Assembly: GCA_016707425.1 (NCBI GenBank)
Contig: JADJHU010000015.1
Span: forward strand, 372,001-436,000
Reading direction: 5' to 3'
DNA length: 64,000 nucleotides
Source of the DNA: Gammaproteobacteria bacterium
GTDB lineage: Bacteria > Pseudomonadota > Gammaproteobacteria > Steroidobacterales > Steroidobacteraceae
Made by a program: the position numbers and the translations under genes. Below are positions 29,957-39,573 of the stretch, piece after piece. The notes below the pieces were generated by a model. It was given only the letters and a program-made list of their open reading frames with translations. It was not told the origin of the DNA and made no database searches. How positions within the stretch are numbered: position 1 is the stretch's first letter; every line of letters starts with the position of its first letter.

Positions 29957-31189
29957 ATGATCGACGCAAACACCCACTACCCGCGGGTCATCCAGCCCCA
30001 GCTGGGCGCCGACCTGCGCCTGTACCCGGTGGTTGCGGTGATGGGGGCGCGGCAGGTCGGCAAGAGCACCCTCTGCCAGGAAATCGCCGAAGCGCAGGGA
30101 TTCGCGAGGCGAACGCTCGACGAACGCGATGTTCGCGAGCAGGCCATCGCCGACCCGGAAGGGTTCCTGGCGGACCTCGGAGACCATGGGGCGTTCATTG
30201 ACGAGGTGCAGCGGGCGCCCGACCTGATGCTGGCCATCAAGGCGGTTGTCGATCGGGACGGACGCAGCGGCCAATACCTGCTCAGCGGGTCAAACCAGCC
30301 CAAAGTCGGACAGTCGGTGAGCGATTCGCTGGTCGGGCGCGCGACCTACCGCACGCTTCGGCCACTCACGTTGAGCGAACTGCGATTCGACGAGGAGCAC
30401 CGGGGATGGAGCTTCCTGTTCGGATCAGACGAAGCGGCGGTCATTGCCGAACTTGAACGACGTGCCGCCTCCAGCGGGCCGCTGGATTGGCAATCCGTCG
30501 CCACGACAGGAGGGTTCCCTCGGGCAGTGGCTGCCCCACCCGATCAGCGTCTGCGCGTTCTCGACGATTACGTGGAAATCTTCTCGCGTCGCGACATTCT
30601 GGAGATCCTCGAAGTCGAATCCGCCCCGAGACTGGAAGCCTTCGTACGATTGACGGCCGCGCGAACGGGGCAAGAGCTCAATGTATCGGGCCTGTCGAAC
30701 GACCTGGGCACGCCGATCACCACCATCCGCCGATGGCTTCAGGCGCTCCAGCGCAGCTACCTCATCGAGCTCATCCCGCCGTACTCCAGGAATTCCGGCC
30801 AGCGCGTGATCAAGTCGCCGAAGCTGTACAGCGTCGACGCTGCGCTCGCCCTGGCGGCTTCGCGCGAGACTGCGCCGACAGGCTTCCACCTGGAGACCCT
30901 GGTTGCCGGCGACCTGCTCGTCTGGCGCGATGGCGCGCCGACTCGCGATCTCCACCACTGGCGACTGAGCTCGGGGCAGGAGGTTGACTTTATCCTGGAG
31001 GAAAACGCACAGCTGCTACCGGTCGAGGTCAAAGCGAGCAACGGGGTGGGTGCGGATGAAGCGCGGCACCTGGTCACTTTCCGCGAACGTCACGCGAATA
31101 CGCCGCGGGCTGTCTTGGTGAGTTGCGATCCTCAGATCAGAGTCATCAGGCCGGGCATACTCGCGTGTCCGTGGTGGGCGGTCTTGTGA
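29957..31189 (+). CDS. AAA_14/DUF4143 ATPase (copy 3)
   Basis: Third family member, 410 residues, on the opposite strand. The P-loop GARQVGKST is near residue 31; Walker B reads A-F-I-D-E-V-Q-R-A-P-D and the sensor Y-L-L-S-G-S-N-Q. The DUF4143 domain ends S-S-G-Q-E-V-D-F-I-L...L-P-V-E-V-K-A-S, the PD-(D/E)xK-like pattern. The three copies differ substantially, so they were probably acquired separately. It is divergent from the 178-residue hypothetical gene. Downstream (31190-31342) is a 150-nt spacer with a repeated TGTAGCTGGA but no gene. Confidence 0.87.
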   Translation: MIDANTHYPRVIQPQLGADLRLYPVVAVMGARQVGKSTLCQEIAEAQGFARRTLDERDVREQAIADPEGFLADLGDHGAFIDEVQRAPDLMLAIKAVVDRDGRSGQYLLSGSNQPKVGQSVSDSLVGRATYRTLRPLTLSELRFDEEHRGWSFLFGSDEAAVIAELERRAASSGPLDWQSVATTGGFPRAVAAPPDQRLRVLDDYVEIFSRRDILEILEVESAPRLEAFVRLTAARTGQELNVSGLSNDLGTPITTIRRWLQALQRSYLIELIPPYSRNSGQRVIKSPKLYSVDAALALAASRETAPTGFHLETLVAGDLLVWRDGAPTRDLHHWRLSSGQEVDFILEENAQLLPVEVKASNGVGADEARHLVTFRERHANTPRAVLVSCDPQIRVIRPGILACPWWAVL

Positions 31190-31342
31190 CGCAAACTGAA
31201 TCGGCCCGAAGGCGGACTTTCACGCGTGTAGCTGGAGATGTAGCTGGACTGACCCGAAGCTACCTGAAACTGATATGAATCAACATACTACAAGCACCCG
31301 GCGCGAGCAGGTGCAGATCCCCGGGTCGCGGCAGCGCACCGC

Positions 31343-32395
31343 TCAAACCACCTTCTTCAGCTCCGATAGCACGGCGCCCAGGCTGACGAACTGGCGGCGC
31401 TGGCGCTCCTGCAGCTCGGAATAAGGCGGCCCGAAGACCACGTTGACCGAGTTCACGAGACCGGCGTAACGCGCAGCGAGCTTCGCCGGCAGCTCCTCGC
31501 GCAGACCGACGATGGCGAAGGTTTCGAGCATCTCGTCGCTCACCAGGGCCGGCATCTCGTTCCAGCGACCGGCCTGCGAGAGCCGCACGAGCTCCGCGCA
31601 CACCTCGCCCAGCCCGTGATGCTCGAGCACGGCGGAGTACGTGCGGGTCGCGGCATAAAAGGAGATGTGCTTGCGGATCAGCCGCTTCGATTCCTCGAAT
31701 TCCTCCTGCGTGGTGCCGGTGACGAAGAAGGGATTGATGGCGAAGTCGATGTCCTCGAGCCTGCGGCCGGCTTTGGCCGCGCCCTCGGCGACGGCGGGGC
31801 GGATCACCTCGCGCATGTAGCTCGGGGAATTCAGCGGGTGCATGCGGATGCCATCGGCGAGCTCGCCGGCGAGGCGGCAGTTGTAGCGGTTCACCGCCGC
31901 GAGATAGATCGGCACCGTCCCGACGCCCTCGATGGGACCCGGGTTGAAGAACGGGTTGCTGAGCGTGAACTGGTAGTGCTCGCCCCGGAAGTCCGGCGGC
32001 TCGCCGGTGCTGAAGTGGCGGAAGATCGCCTTCACGCACAGCACGTATTCGCGCAGGCGCGGCCCCGGCGGGCTCGGCCAGGGCGTCGAATAACGGCGCA
32101 CGTTGTGGCCTTTCACCTGCGTACCCAGCCCGAGCACGAAGCGCCCGCGCGAGAAGCGCTGCAGGTCCCAGGCCATCTGTGCCGTCACGAAGGGACTGCG
32201 CGGGAAGGAGATCGCGATGCCCGTGCCGATGCGCGCCCGGCGCGTGTGCTCGGCCAGGATCATCTGCGGCAGGTAGGGATCGTGGCCGGCCTCCGGCACG
32301 AGGATCGTGTCGTAGCCGAGTTCGTCGAGCTCGCGTGCGTGCTGCGCCAGCTCCCCGATGGTGGGCGGCGCGGTGATGGTGGCTTCGATGCGCAT
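31343..32395 (-). CDS. LLM-class (luciferase-like) flavin/F420-dependent oxidoreductase
   Basis: A TIM-barrel monooxygenase or oxidoreductase of the luciferase-like superfamily. Family marks are an N-terminal A-R-E-L-D-E-L-G-Y-D-T-I-L-V-P-E-A, then R-I-G-T-G-I-A-I-S-F-P-R-S-P, W-D-L-Q-R-F-S-R-G-R-F-V-L-G-L-G-T-Q-V, and P-I-Y-L-A-A-V-N. The subgroup is usually predicted to use F420, but an FMN cofactor cannot be excluded from sequence. The ATG at 32395 was chosen because upstream codons have no similarity and run into gmk. It is divergent from gmk by 52 nt and transcribed towards the island; whether it belongs to the island or is ancestral is unclear. Confidence 0.88.
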   Translation of the reverse strand: MRIEATITAPPTIGELAQHARELDELGYDTILVPEAGHDPYLPQMILAEHTRRARIGTGIAISFPRSPFVTAQMAWDLQRFSRGRFVLGLGTQVKGHNVRRYSTPWPSPPGPRLREYVLCVKAIFRHFSTGEPPDFRGEHYQFTLSNPFFNPGPIEGVGTVPIYLAAVNRYNCRLAGELADGIRMHPLNSPSYMREVIRPAVAEGAAKAGRRLEDIDFAINPFFVTGTTQEEFEESKRLIRKHISFYAATRTYSAVLEHHGLGEVCAELVRLSQAGRWNEMPALVSDEMLETFAIVGLREELPAKLAARYAGLVNSVNVVFGPPYSELQERQRRQFVSLGAVLSELKKVV

Positions 32396-32447
32396 ATGCA
32401 CAGGATTATAGAAGCACGGGCGCAGCGCGCGACTAGAATGCCGGGCC

Positions 32448-33122
32448 ATGAGAGGCAGACTGTTCGTGGTGGCGGCGCCGTCGGGCGCTGGCAAGACTTC
32501 GCTCGTGAGGGCGCTGCTCGGGCGCATGCCGGAGCTGCGTCTGTCGGTCTCGCACACCACGCGGCCGAGGCGTCCCACCGAGCAGCACGGACGCGAATAC
32601 TGGTTCGTGCCGACCGTGGACGCCTTTCGCGGACTGATTGCGGGAGACGAATTCCTGGAGCATGCGCAGGTCTTCGACCACTTCTACGGTACGGCCCGCG
32701 GACCCGTCGAAACCGAGCTTGCGAGGGGCCGCGACGTGCTCCTCGAGATCGACTGGCAGGGCGCGCGCCAGGTGCGTCACACGCTTCCCGAGTGCCGCTC
32801 GATCTTCGTCCTGCCACCCTCACTGGCCGAGCTCGAGGCCCGGCTGCGCAGGCGGGGCACGGATTCGGCAGAAGTGATCGCGCGCCGACTGCGCGATGCG
32901 GTCAGCGACATGTCGCACTACCAGGAGTTCGACTACGTGGTCGTCAACGACCGCTTCGAGGACGCGCTCGACGCCCTGGCCGAGATCGTCCGCGGCCGGG
33001 GCGAGCCGTGGAGGACGCAGCGCGTGGGGCTCGCGCCACTGCTGAAGGAGCTCCTCGGGGGCGCGCCTGCGCCGACAGTCTTTTCCAATTCAGGTATGAG
33101 CCCGAGAGACGTTGACCGGTAA
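32448..33122 (+). CDS. gmk: Guanylate kinase (3' end altered by an insertion sequence)
   Basis: Gmk phosphorylates GMP to GDP. The P-loop APSGAGKTSLV is at residues 9-19, SHTTRPRRPTEQHGREYWFV is the GMP-binding region, and L-L-E-I-D-W-Q-G-A-R-Q-V and F-V-L-P-P-S-L follow. The kinase is complete. Codon 209 (CCG, 33072) is the last before an insertion sequence; the IS supplies the final residues (V-F-S-N-S-G-M-S-P-R-D-V-D-R) and the stop. Joining the flanks restores an original ending P-T-G-A and TAG at 34494-34496, so only the last two residues were replaced and activity is probably kept. A TAGAAT (32434-32439) only 8 nt before the ATG suggests an almost leaderless mRNA. Confidence 0.95.
   Translation: MRGRLFVVAAPSGAGKTSLVRALLGRMPELRLSVSHTTRPRRPTEQHGREYWFVPTVDAFRGLIAGDEFLEHAQVFDHFYGTARGPVETELARGRDVLLEIDWQGARQVRHTLPECRSIFVLPPSLAELEARLRRRGTDSAEVIARRLRDAVSDMSHYQEFDYVVVNDRFEDALDALAEIVRGRGEPWRTQRVGLAPLLKELLGGAPAPTVFSNSGMSPRDVDR
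33077..33107. repeat. Left terminal inverted repeat of the IS
   Basis: AGTCTTTTCCAATTCAGGTA followed by TGAGCCCGAGA. It matches the inverse of 34453-34481 except for a single-base indel and a few substitutions. Confidence 0.9.
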
Positions 33123-33130
33123 GGGTTGAA

Positions 33131-34388
33131 TCAGGCGGCGGGTCTGGACCGTCGATGGATGGATTGGAAGAGCCTGGTGCGAGCGGTGTTGAGGCGCTGC
33201 GCGGCCACATTATCGGAGATCTGGCTGGCTTGGTGTTGCAGGGCGTTGAGCGTGACGCCGGGCTTGAGGTATTGCGCGGCCCCAGGGATGGAACGCAGCC
33301 TGTCCCACGGCGTCATGATCTGGTCGGCGGGGTAGTGCTTGCGGATCTTGCCTTTGGCGTCGATTGCCTCGACGGCGAAGAAGCAGGGTCGGTGGAAGTT
33401 CAGATACGGGTTGAGGTGTTCGGCGCAGAAGGCATTGACCTCGGTGGCGAAGCGCTGCGGAATATGGGCGTAGCCGAGATGCTTGCGGACCACGGCGCCG
33501 TTTTTGGTCTCGACCAGGGCGTTATCGTTGCTGTGGCGGGGCCGGGAGCGGGTCAGTTCGATGTTGAGCTTGTTGAGCAGCTTGGCGACGGTGTGATTGA
33601 TGTACTCGGAGCCGTTATCGGCGTGGAAGCCGAGGATCTGGAAGGGGAAGCCCTCGAGCAGGCTTTGCAGGGCGGGCAGCAGGTAGGCCTCGCTGATGCG
33701 CTCGGCGGTGGCGAGGAGCTGCCACTGGGTGACGCAATCGACCGCGTCGAGGTGATAGAGGCCCTTGCAGCCGTCCTAATCGCCCTGGTGGACGGAGTCG
33801 ATGCGGATGAAGCCGGGGCGCCCCTCGGGCCAGGGCGGCTTGCGCAGGCCGATGCGCACGGGCGTGGGCCGGGTCTTGGTCCAGTGGCGGCGAACGCTGC
33901 GGTAGGCGGTGAGTTGACGCAGGTTGTAGAGGTGGGAGACGGAGATCGTCGCCGGGCGCGCGAAGCGCTCATCACCGGAGAGATGCAGCGCCCGCTCGAG
34001 CAGCACCCGCGTGGTGGGGCCGGAAGGCGTGCCATGCAGGCTGTCGACCCCCGCCAGCAGTGCGACGTCCTCGTCGCTGTAGCGGCGGCGAAAGCCCGCC
34101 GTGGGGGCAGCATAGCGCTGGGAGAGGCCCCCGTACTGACGGTGCTGTCGTATCAGTCGGGTCAGTTGCGGCCGTGAGTAGCCGGTGGTGCGCGCCAGGT
34201 AGCGGCGCAGCAGGCCCTTCTCGGAGCGCGCCAACCCTGGGTAGTCGAAGCGTCTGAGCACCCGGCGATGAAGCGATAGCGGGCCGCCTCGTCCGCGGTG
34301 GAGGTAAAGACCACATCGGCCGTGCCGGCGAGAACTCCCGGATCTGCGCCAGGGTGGTCAGCGAAGCGTCGTTCATGTCGATCACCAT
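33131..34388 (-). pseudogene. Degenerate DDE (rve-domain) transposase
   Basis: The minus strand encodes a transposase with N-terminal HTH regions (M-N-D-A-S-L-T-T-L-A-Q-I-R-E-F; T-G-Y-S-R-P-Q-L-T-R-L-I-R-Q-H) and an integrase core. The core shows I-D-S-V-H-Q-G-D, F-H-A-D-N-G-S-E-Y-I-N-H and N-D-N-A-L-V-E-T-K-N-G, with the D, D and E of the catalytic triad. The C-terminus is S-D-N-V-A-A-Q-R-L-N-T-A-R. Three lesions break it: single missing bases near 34345 and near 34265, and a TAG at about 33776-33778 where relatives have Leu in H-Q-G-D-L-D-G. The copy is therefore inactive unless these are sequencing errors. Confidence 0.9.
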
Positions 34389-34416
34389 GTCGTGATGATC
34401 GGTCTGGAATCGCCGC

Positions 34417-34481
34417 TTCAGGCTCAAACCATATTGGAATCAAGGCCCCCCGTTCAGGCTCATACCATGTTGGAAGAGACT
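34417..34481. repeat. Right end of the IS with two copies of the end motif
   Basis: The 23-bp motif TTCAGGCTCA...CCATNTTGGAA occurs at 34417-34439 and again at 34453-34475, 36 bp apart and in the same orientation. The outer copy extends to AGACT at 34481 and is the true inverted repeat. Two transposase-binding sites at one end, or a remnant of an earlier end, are both possible. Confidence 0.85.
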
Positions 34482-34569
34482 CCGACTGGCGCATAGCGCG
34501 CCACTTGCCGTAAGATTTCACATCCTTGCGGATCGTCGATCCGCTCCTGTTTCCCCGGGGTTCCGAATC

Positions 34570-34848
34570 ATGGCGCGCGTCACCGTCGAAGATTGCCTGC
34601 AGAACGTCGACAACATATTCGATCTCGTGCTGCTCGCGGCCCAGCGGGCCCGGCGTGTTGCGAACGGGGCCGAGCCCACCGTGCCCGTGGAGAACGACAA
34701 GCCGACGGTCGTTGCCCTGCGCGAGATCGCCGCGGGCAACATCACGCCCGAGATGCTGCGCGAACCCGAGCCGGCGCCGGAGATGCCCGTCCCGGAGCTC
34801 GATGACCATTCGGGCTTCCGTGCCCCGCAGTTCGGCCTCGACGACTGA
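34570..34848 (+). CDS. rpoZ: DNA-directed RNA polymerase omega subunit
   Basis: Omega stabilises the beta' subunit and mediates part of the ppGpp response. The 92-residue protein has the conserved N-terminus [10 protein letters not shown], followed by [14 protein letters not shown] and the segment [12 protein letters not shown]. It stands between gmk and spoT in the conserved order. The IS insertion now separates it from gmk, so it depends on its own promoter (34487-34569) or on read-through from the IS. Confidence 0.96.
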   Translation: MARVTVEDCLQNVDNIFDLVLLAAQRARRVANGAEPTVPVENDKPTVVALREIAAGNITPEMLREPEPAPEMPVPELDDHSGFRAPQFGLDD

Positions 34849-34882
34849 CCGCGGGGATCGCAGCACCCACCGGCCACCCGCC

Positions 34883-37081
34883 ATGGACTACGCGTCTTCG
34901 CTCCTGGGGTTCATTCCCGGCGTGAGACGCGGCCCCCCCGGTCTCAAGGACCTGCTCGCGCGGGTCGAGGCCTACCTGCCCGCCGAACAGGTGACCCGCA
35001 TCAGGGAAGCTGCCGAATTCGGTGCCTCGGCCCATCAGGGCCAGAAGCGGCTCTCCGGCGAGCCCTACATCGTGCACCCGGTGGCGACCGCTCACATCCT
35101 CGCGGGGCTGCATCTCGATCCGGACACCATCGTCGCCGCCATCCTGCACGACGTCATCGAAGACACGCCGATCGCCAAGGACGAGATCGAGCGCCGCTTC
35201 GGTACGGCGGTCGCCGAACTGGTCGATGGCGTCACCAAGCTCGATCAGATCAAGTTCAAGAACCGCGAGGAAGCGCAGGCGGAATCCTTCCGCAAGATGC
35301 TGCTCGCCATGGTGCGCGACCTGCGCGTCATCCTCGTGAAGCTCGCCGACCGCACGCACAACATGCGGACCATCGAGGCCATGTCGCCGGAGCGGCGCCG
35401 CGCGATCGCCCGCGAGACGCTCGAGATCTACGCGCCGATCGCCGAGCGACTCGGCCTCTACAGCCTCAAGCTCGAGCTCGAGGATCTCGGTTTCAAGGCC
35501 GCCTGGCCGCAGCGCTACCGGGTGCTCGCCCGTGAAGTACGGCGCGCACGCGGCAACCAGCGGGAGTTCCTCAGGAAGATCGAACAGCAGCTGCAGGCTG
35601 CCCTTCTCAAGAACGACATTGCCGCAGAGGTGGAGACGCGCGAAAAGCATCTCTACAGCATCTACCGGAAGATGCTTCGCAAGCGCGCACCGCTCGCGGA
35701 GATCGTCGACGTCTACGGCCTGCGCATCGTCGTCGACCGGCCAGACACCTGCTATCGCGCGCTCGGTGCGGTGCACAGTGTCTACAAACCGATGCCGGGA
35801 CGCTTCAAGGACTACATCGCCATCCCGCGCGTCAACGGCTATCAGTCGCTGCACACGACGCTCTTCGGTCCAAACGGCGTGCCGATCGAAGTGCAGATCC
35901 GCACCGAGGACATGCATCGTGTGGCAGAGTCAGGCATTGCCGCCCACTGGCGCTACAAGCAGGGCGAAAGCAGCAACTCCCTCGAGCAGGAGCGCACGCG
36001 CGAGTGGCTGTCACGCCTGGTCGAGATGCAGGACGGCGGCTCGTCGGAGGAATTCCTCGAGAGCGTCAAGGTCGATCTGTTTCCCGACAAAGTCTACGTC
36101 TTCACGCCCAAGGGCGAGATCCTGCGCCTGCCGCGGGGTGCGACACTCATCGACTTCGCCTACGCCGTGCACACCGACGTCGGCAACCGCTGTGTCGCGG
36201 CGAAGGTCGATCGCCGCCTGATGCCGCTGCGCTCGGTGCTCCGCAACGGTCAGACCGTGGAGATCATCACCGCGAAGGGCGCGAAGCCGAATCCCGGCTG
36301 GGTCAATTTCGTGGCGACGGCGAAGGCCCGCAGTGCCATCCGGCAGTATCTCAAGGGCCTGCGGCGCTCCGAGGCCATCGCGCTCGGCAGGCAGCTGCTC
36401 GATCAGGTGCTCGCGGAGCTCGAGACCGGGCTCGATGACATCCCCCCCGAGCGCGTCCAGGCCGTGTGCGGGGAGCTCGGCGCGAAGACGCCCGACGAGC
36501 TGTACGAGAAGATCGGGCTCGGCGAGCGGCTCGCCCCTCTCGTCGCCCGGCGCCTGCTGCCGGGCAGCGGCCTGCCTGCCGCCGCGACGGGCGAAGAGGA
36601 GCCGCGGGCCACTGTGCCGCTGGCGATCGCCGGCACCGAAGGGCTGCTCGTGAACTACGCGCGCTGCTGCTTCCCGATCCCCAATGACCCGATCCTCGCC
36701 TTCCTCTCGAGCGGTCGCGGCATCGTGATCCACCGCGAAACCTGCGCCAACGTCGAGGACTATCGCAGGCACCCTGAGAACTGGCTGTCGGTGGCCTGGC
36801 GATTCCCTGGTGAGCGGCGCTTCAGCTCCGCAATCCACGTGGAAGTGGCCAACCGCATGGGCGTGCTCGCCGCCGTGGCCGCGGCGATTGCGGGCACGGA
36901 GACGAACATCGACCGCGTGAGCGTCGAGGAACGCGATGCCGAGACCTCTTCGCTCTCCTTCGAGCTCAAGGTGCGCGACCGCAGGCACCTGGCGCGCATC
37001 ATGCGCGTCATCCGCCGCATGCCCGACGTGCTGCGCGTCACCCGCGTGATTGCTGCGCACGCCCGCGGCGGAGAAATCTGA
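34883..37081 (+). CDS. spoT: Bifunctional (p)ppGpp synthetase/hydrolase
   Basis: SpoT makes and degrades the stringent-response alarmone. The 732-residue product contains, in order, an HD hydrolase (HxxxK...[10 protein letters not shown], active HDVIEDT near residue 90), and the RelA/SpoT synthetase ([26 protein letters not shown]). The TGS domain ([20 protein letters not shown]), a zinc-finger/helical region ([17 protein letters not shown]) and a C-terminal ACT domain follow. Because HD and synthetase motifs both look intact, it should be bifunctional. The ATG at 34883 follows rpoZ by 34 nt; the long upstream frame overlapping rpoZ is spurious. Confidence 0.96.
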   Translation: MDYASSLLGFIPGVRRGPPGLKDLLARVEAYLPAEQVTRIREAAEFGASAHQGQKRLSGEPYIVHPVATAHILAGLHLDPDTIVAAILHDVIEDTPIAKDEIERRFGTAVAELVDGVTKLDQIKFKNREEAQAESFRKMLLAMVRDLRVILVKLADRTHNMRTIEAMSPERRRAIARETLEIYAPIAERLGLYSLKLELEDLGFKAAWPQRYRVLAREVRRARGNQREFLRKIEQQLQAALLKNDIAAEVETREKHLYSIYRKMLRKRAPLAEIVDVYGLRIVVDRPDTCYRALGAVHSVYKPMPGRFKDYIAIPRVNGYQSLHTTLFGPNGVPIEVQIRTEDMHRVAESGIAAHWRYKQGESSNSLEQERTREWLSRLVEMQDGGSSEEFLESVKVDLFPDKVYVFTPKGEILRLPRGATLIDFAYAVHTDVGNRCVAAKVDRRLMPLRSVLRNGQTVEIITAKGAKPNPGWVNFVATAKARSAIRQYLKGLRRSEAIALGRQLLDQVLAELETGLDDIPPERVQAVCGELGAKTPDELYEKIGLGERLAPLVARRLLPGSGLPAAATGEEEPRATVPLAIAGTEGLLVNYARCCFPIPNDPILAFLSSGRGIVIHRETCANVEDYRRHPENWLSVAWRFPGERRFSSAIHVEVANRMGVLAAVAAAIAGTETNIDRVSVEERDAETSSLSFELKVRDRRHLARIMRVIRRMPDVLRVTRVIAAHARGGEI

Positions 37082-37104
37082 TACGAACCAGCGACGAGGC
37101 AACG

Positions 37105-37488
37105 ATGGCGAAGACGAGCATCCAGACCGACCGCGCACCGCAGGCGATCGGCACCTATTCCCAGGCGGTACGCGCCGGCGACACCGTGTATGTGTCGGGC
37201 CAGATCCCGCTCGATCCGCTCACCATGCAGATGGTGAGCGGCGACATCGACGCGGAAATCCGGCGCGTCTTCGAGAATCTCGCGGCCGTCGCCGCCGCGG
37301 CGGGTGGCAGTCTGGCCGATGCCGTGAAGGTCACCGTGTTCCTCACCGACCTCACGCACTTCGCACGCGTCAACGAAATCATGGCGCAGTACTGCCCGCA
37401 ACCCTTTCCGGCGCGCGCCGCAGTGGGCGTCGCACAGCTGCCGCGCGGCGCGCGCGTCGAAGTGGAGTGCATCCTGCACCTTGCGTGA
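37105..37488 (+). CDS. ridA: RidA-family reactive enamine/imine deaminase
   Basis: RidA hydrolyses reactive 2-aminoacrylate to protect PLP enzymes. The 127-residue protein shows the family pattern [12 protein letters not shown] near the N-terminus, [10 protein letters not shown] and V-K-V-T-V-F-L-T-D, plus the substrate-binding Arg in the C-terminal P-A-R-A-A-V block. It sits between spoT and recG as in many gammaproteobacteria, 23 nt after spoT and overlapping recG by 8 nt. Confidence 0.95.
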   Translation: MAKTSIQTDRAPQAIGTYSQAVRAGDTVYVSGQIPLDPLTMQMVSGDIDAEIRRVFENLAAVAAAAGGSLADAVKVTVFLTDLTHFARVNEIMAQYCPQPFPARAAVGVAQLPRGARVEVECILHLA

Positions 37489-39559
37489 GCAACGGCCAGT
37501 CACGGCACTGCCCGGCGTCGGCGCCGCGCTCGCCGCGAAGCTTGCGCATCTGGGCGTCGAGCGTCTTCAGGATCTGCTCTTCGTCCTGCCGGCGCGCTAC
37601 GAGGATCGCACGTGCGTCGTGGCGCTCGGGGCTCTGCAGCCCGGGCAGCGCGCCGCGGTCGAGGGCGAGGTTCAGCTCGCGGAGGTGGGCTATCGTCGTC
37701 GCCGCCAGCTCCTCTGCCGCATCGCCGACGGCTCGGGTTTCCTGACGCTGCGATTCTTCCACTTCCCGCAGTCGCAGGTGCAGACGCTCGCGCGCGGGAC
37801 GCGCCTGCGCTGTTTCGGCGAGGTGCGCCGTGGCCCGCTCGGCCTGGAGATGGTGCACCCGGAGTATCGGCGAATCGGCACCGAAGGCAGCGGAGAGTCG
37901 CTCGAGCAGACACTCACGCCGGTCTATCCGGCGACGGAGGGGTTGCCGCAGGGCCGGTTGCGCGGACTCATCGTCCGGGCACTGCGGGAACTCGAGGAGC
38001 AGGGCGTCCAGGACTGGGTGCCGCAGGAGGTGCTCGCCGCGCTCGGCCTGCCGTCTCTCCAGCGCGCCCTGGCCTACGTGCATCACCCGCCACGCGAGGC
38101 ACGGCTCGATGAGCTCGCCGCCGCGCGCCATCCGGCGCAGCGCCGCCTCGCCTTCGAGGAACTGCTGGCGCATCAGCTGTCGCTGCGGCTGCTGCGCCGG
38201 TCCGTGCAGAGCAACACGGCCTGGGCGCTCGGCGATCCGGCGCACCTCGCGGAGCGGCTGCTGGCGGCTCTGCCCTTTGCGCTCACCGGGGCGCAGCGGC
38301 GCGCCTTCGGCGAGATCGACGCGGATCTCCGCCGCGAGCGCCCGATGGCGCGACTGGTGCAGGGCGACGTGGGTTGCGGCAAGACCGTGGTCGCCGCCGC
38401 AGCGGCCGCCCGCGCACTCGGCAGCGGGCTCCAGGCCGTGCTCATGGCACCGACCGAGCTCCTCGCCGAGCAGCACTTCCGCAATCTCAGCGAGTGGTTC
38501 CGTCCCCTGGCCGTACCTGTGGCGCTGCTCACCGGCTCCCAGGCCGGCCGCAGCCGGCGCAGCCAGCAGGCGGCACTCGCGGCGGGCACGATCGGCCTGG
38601 CGGTCGGCACGCACGCGCTCTTCCAGCACGGCGTGGACTTTCCGCGACTCGCGCTCGTCATCGTCGACGAGCAGCATCGTTTCGGCGTGCAGCAGCGCCT
38701 GCGCATGCAGGAGAAGGGACGTGAAGGCGGGCGCTTCCCGCATCAGCTCATCATGACCGCCACGCCGATCCCGCGGACGCTCGCCATGACGGCCCATGCC
38801 GATCTCGATGTGTCCGTGATCGACGAGCTGCCGCCCGGCCGCACGCCGGTACGCACGGTGGTGCTCCCGGAGCAGCGGCGCGAGGAAATCGTGGCACGCA
38901 TCGGCGAGGCCTGCCGCGCCGGCCGCCAGGTCTACTGGGTCTGCCCCCTCATCGAGGAATCCGAAGAGTTGCGGCGGCAGGCCGCGGAGGAAACCGCGTC
39001 GACCCTCGCCGGGGCGCTTCCCGGGGTGCAGATCGGGCTCGTGCACGGGCGCATGCCGGCGGCGAAGAAGCACGAGGCCATGCTCGCCTTCAAAGAAGGC
39101 CGTCTGCAGCTGCTGGTCGCCACCACGGTGATCGAGGTCGGCGTGGACGTTCCGAACGCCACCCTGATGATCATCGAGAACGCCGAGCACATGGGTCTCG
39201 CGCAGCTCCACCAGCTGCGCGGTCGTGTCGGGCGCGGCGCGCTCGAGAGCAGCTGCGTGCTCCTCTATCGCCCGCCCCTCTCGGAGGTGGCGCGCGAACG
39301 GCTCACCGCGATCCGCCAGACCAGCGATGGCTTCGAGATCGCGCGGCGCGATCTCGAGCTGCGCGGCCCGGGCGAGCTGCTCGGCACGCGCCAGACCGGT
39401 CTCGCGCAGCTTCGGGTGGCCAACCTGCTGCGGGATGCGGACCTCCTGCCGCACGTACAGCAGGCCGCCGAGCGGATGCTCTCCGCATATCCCGATAACA
39501 TCGCACCACTCACCGCCCGCTGGATCGGTGCCAGCGGGCAGTACGGTCGCATTGGCTGA
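37481..39559 (+). CDS. recG: ATP-dependent DNA helicase RecG
   Basis: RecG remodels stalled replication forks and Holliday junctions. The N-terminal wedge/OB domain occupies about residues 1-260. SF2 helicase motifs follow: Walker A GDVGCGKT near residue 297 (Cys in place of the usual Ser), DEQH in [24 protein letters not shown], and the Q-L-R-G-R-V-G-R motif VI. The TRG-like C-terminal motif is also present. The start is TTG at 37481, overlapping ridA; the second codon Arg and the immediate T-A-L-P-G-V-G helix-hairpin support it. Length (692 aa) is normal. Confidence 0.96.
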   Translation: MREQRPVTALPGVGAALAAKLAHLGVERLQDLLFVLPARYEDRTCVVALGALQPGQRAAVEGEVQLAEVGYRRRRQLLCRIADGSGFLTLRFFHFPQSQVQTLARGTRLRCFGEVRRGPLGLEMVHPEYRRIGTEGSGESLEQTLTPVYPATEGLPQGRLRGLIVRALRELEEQGVQDWVPQEVLAALGLPSLQRALAYVHHPPREARLDELAAARHPAQRRLAFEELLAHQLSLRLLRRSVQSNTAWALGDPAHLAERLLAALPFALTGAQRRAFGEIDADLRRERPMARLVQGDVGCGKTVVAAAAAARALGSGLQAVLMAPTELLAEQHFRNLSEWFRPLAVPVALLTGSQAGRSRRSQQAALAAGTIGLAVGTHALFQHGVDFPRLALVIVDEQHRFGVQQRLRMQEKGREGGRFPHQLIMTATPIPRTLAMTAHADLDVSVIDELPPGRTPVRTVVLPEQRREEIVARIGEACRAGRQVYWVCPLIEESEELRRQAAEETASTLAGALPGVQIGLVHGRMPAAKKHEAMLAFKEGRLQLLVATTVIEVGVDVPNATLMIIENAEHMGLAQLHQLRGRVGRGALESSCVLLYRPPLSEVARERLTAIRQTSDGFEIARRDLELRGPGELLGTRQTGLAQLRVANLLRDADLLPHVQQAAERMLSAYPDNIAPLTARWIGASGQYGRIG

Positions 39560-39573
39560 GTGGAGGACTCTGC

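Larger units (their letters stand above)
33077..34481. mobile_element. Insertion sequence, 1405 bp, in the 3' end of gmk
   Basis: The element starts AGTCTTTTCCAATTCAGGTA and ends in the inverse of AGTCTCTTCCAACATGGTAT, giving ~28-bp imperfect terminal inverted repeats. It is flanked by a 5-bp direct repeat, CCGAC (33072-33076 and 34482-34486), the target-site duplication. It carries one rve/DDE transposase gene on the minus strand, now broken. A second copy of the end motif lies inside the right end (34417-34439). The IS separates gmk from rpoZ. Family assignment (IS481/ISNCY-like) is uncertain. Confidence 0.93.
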
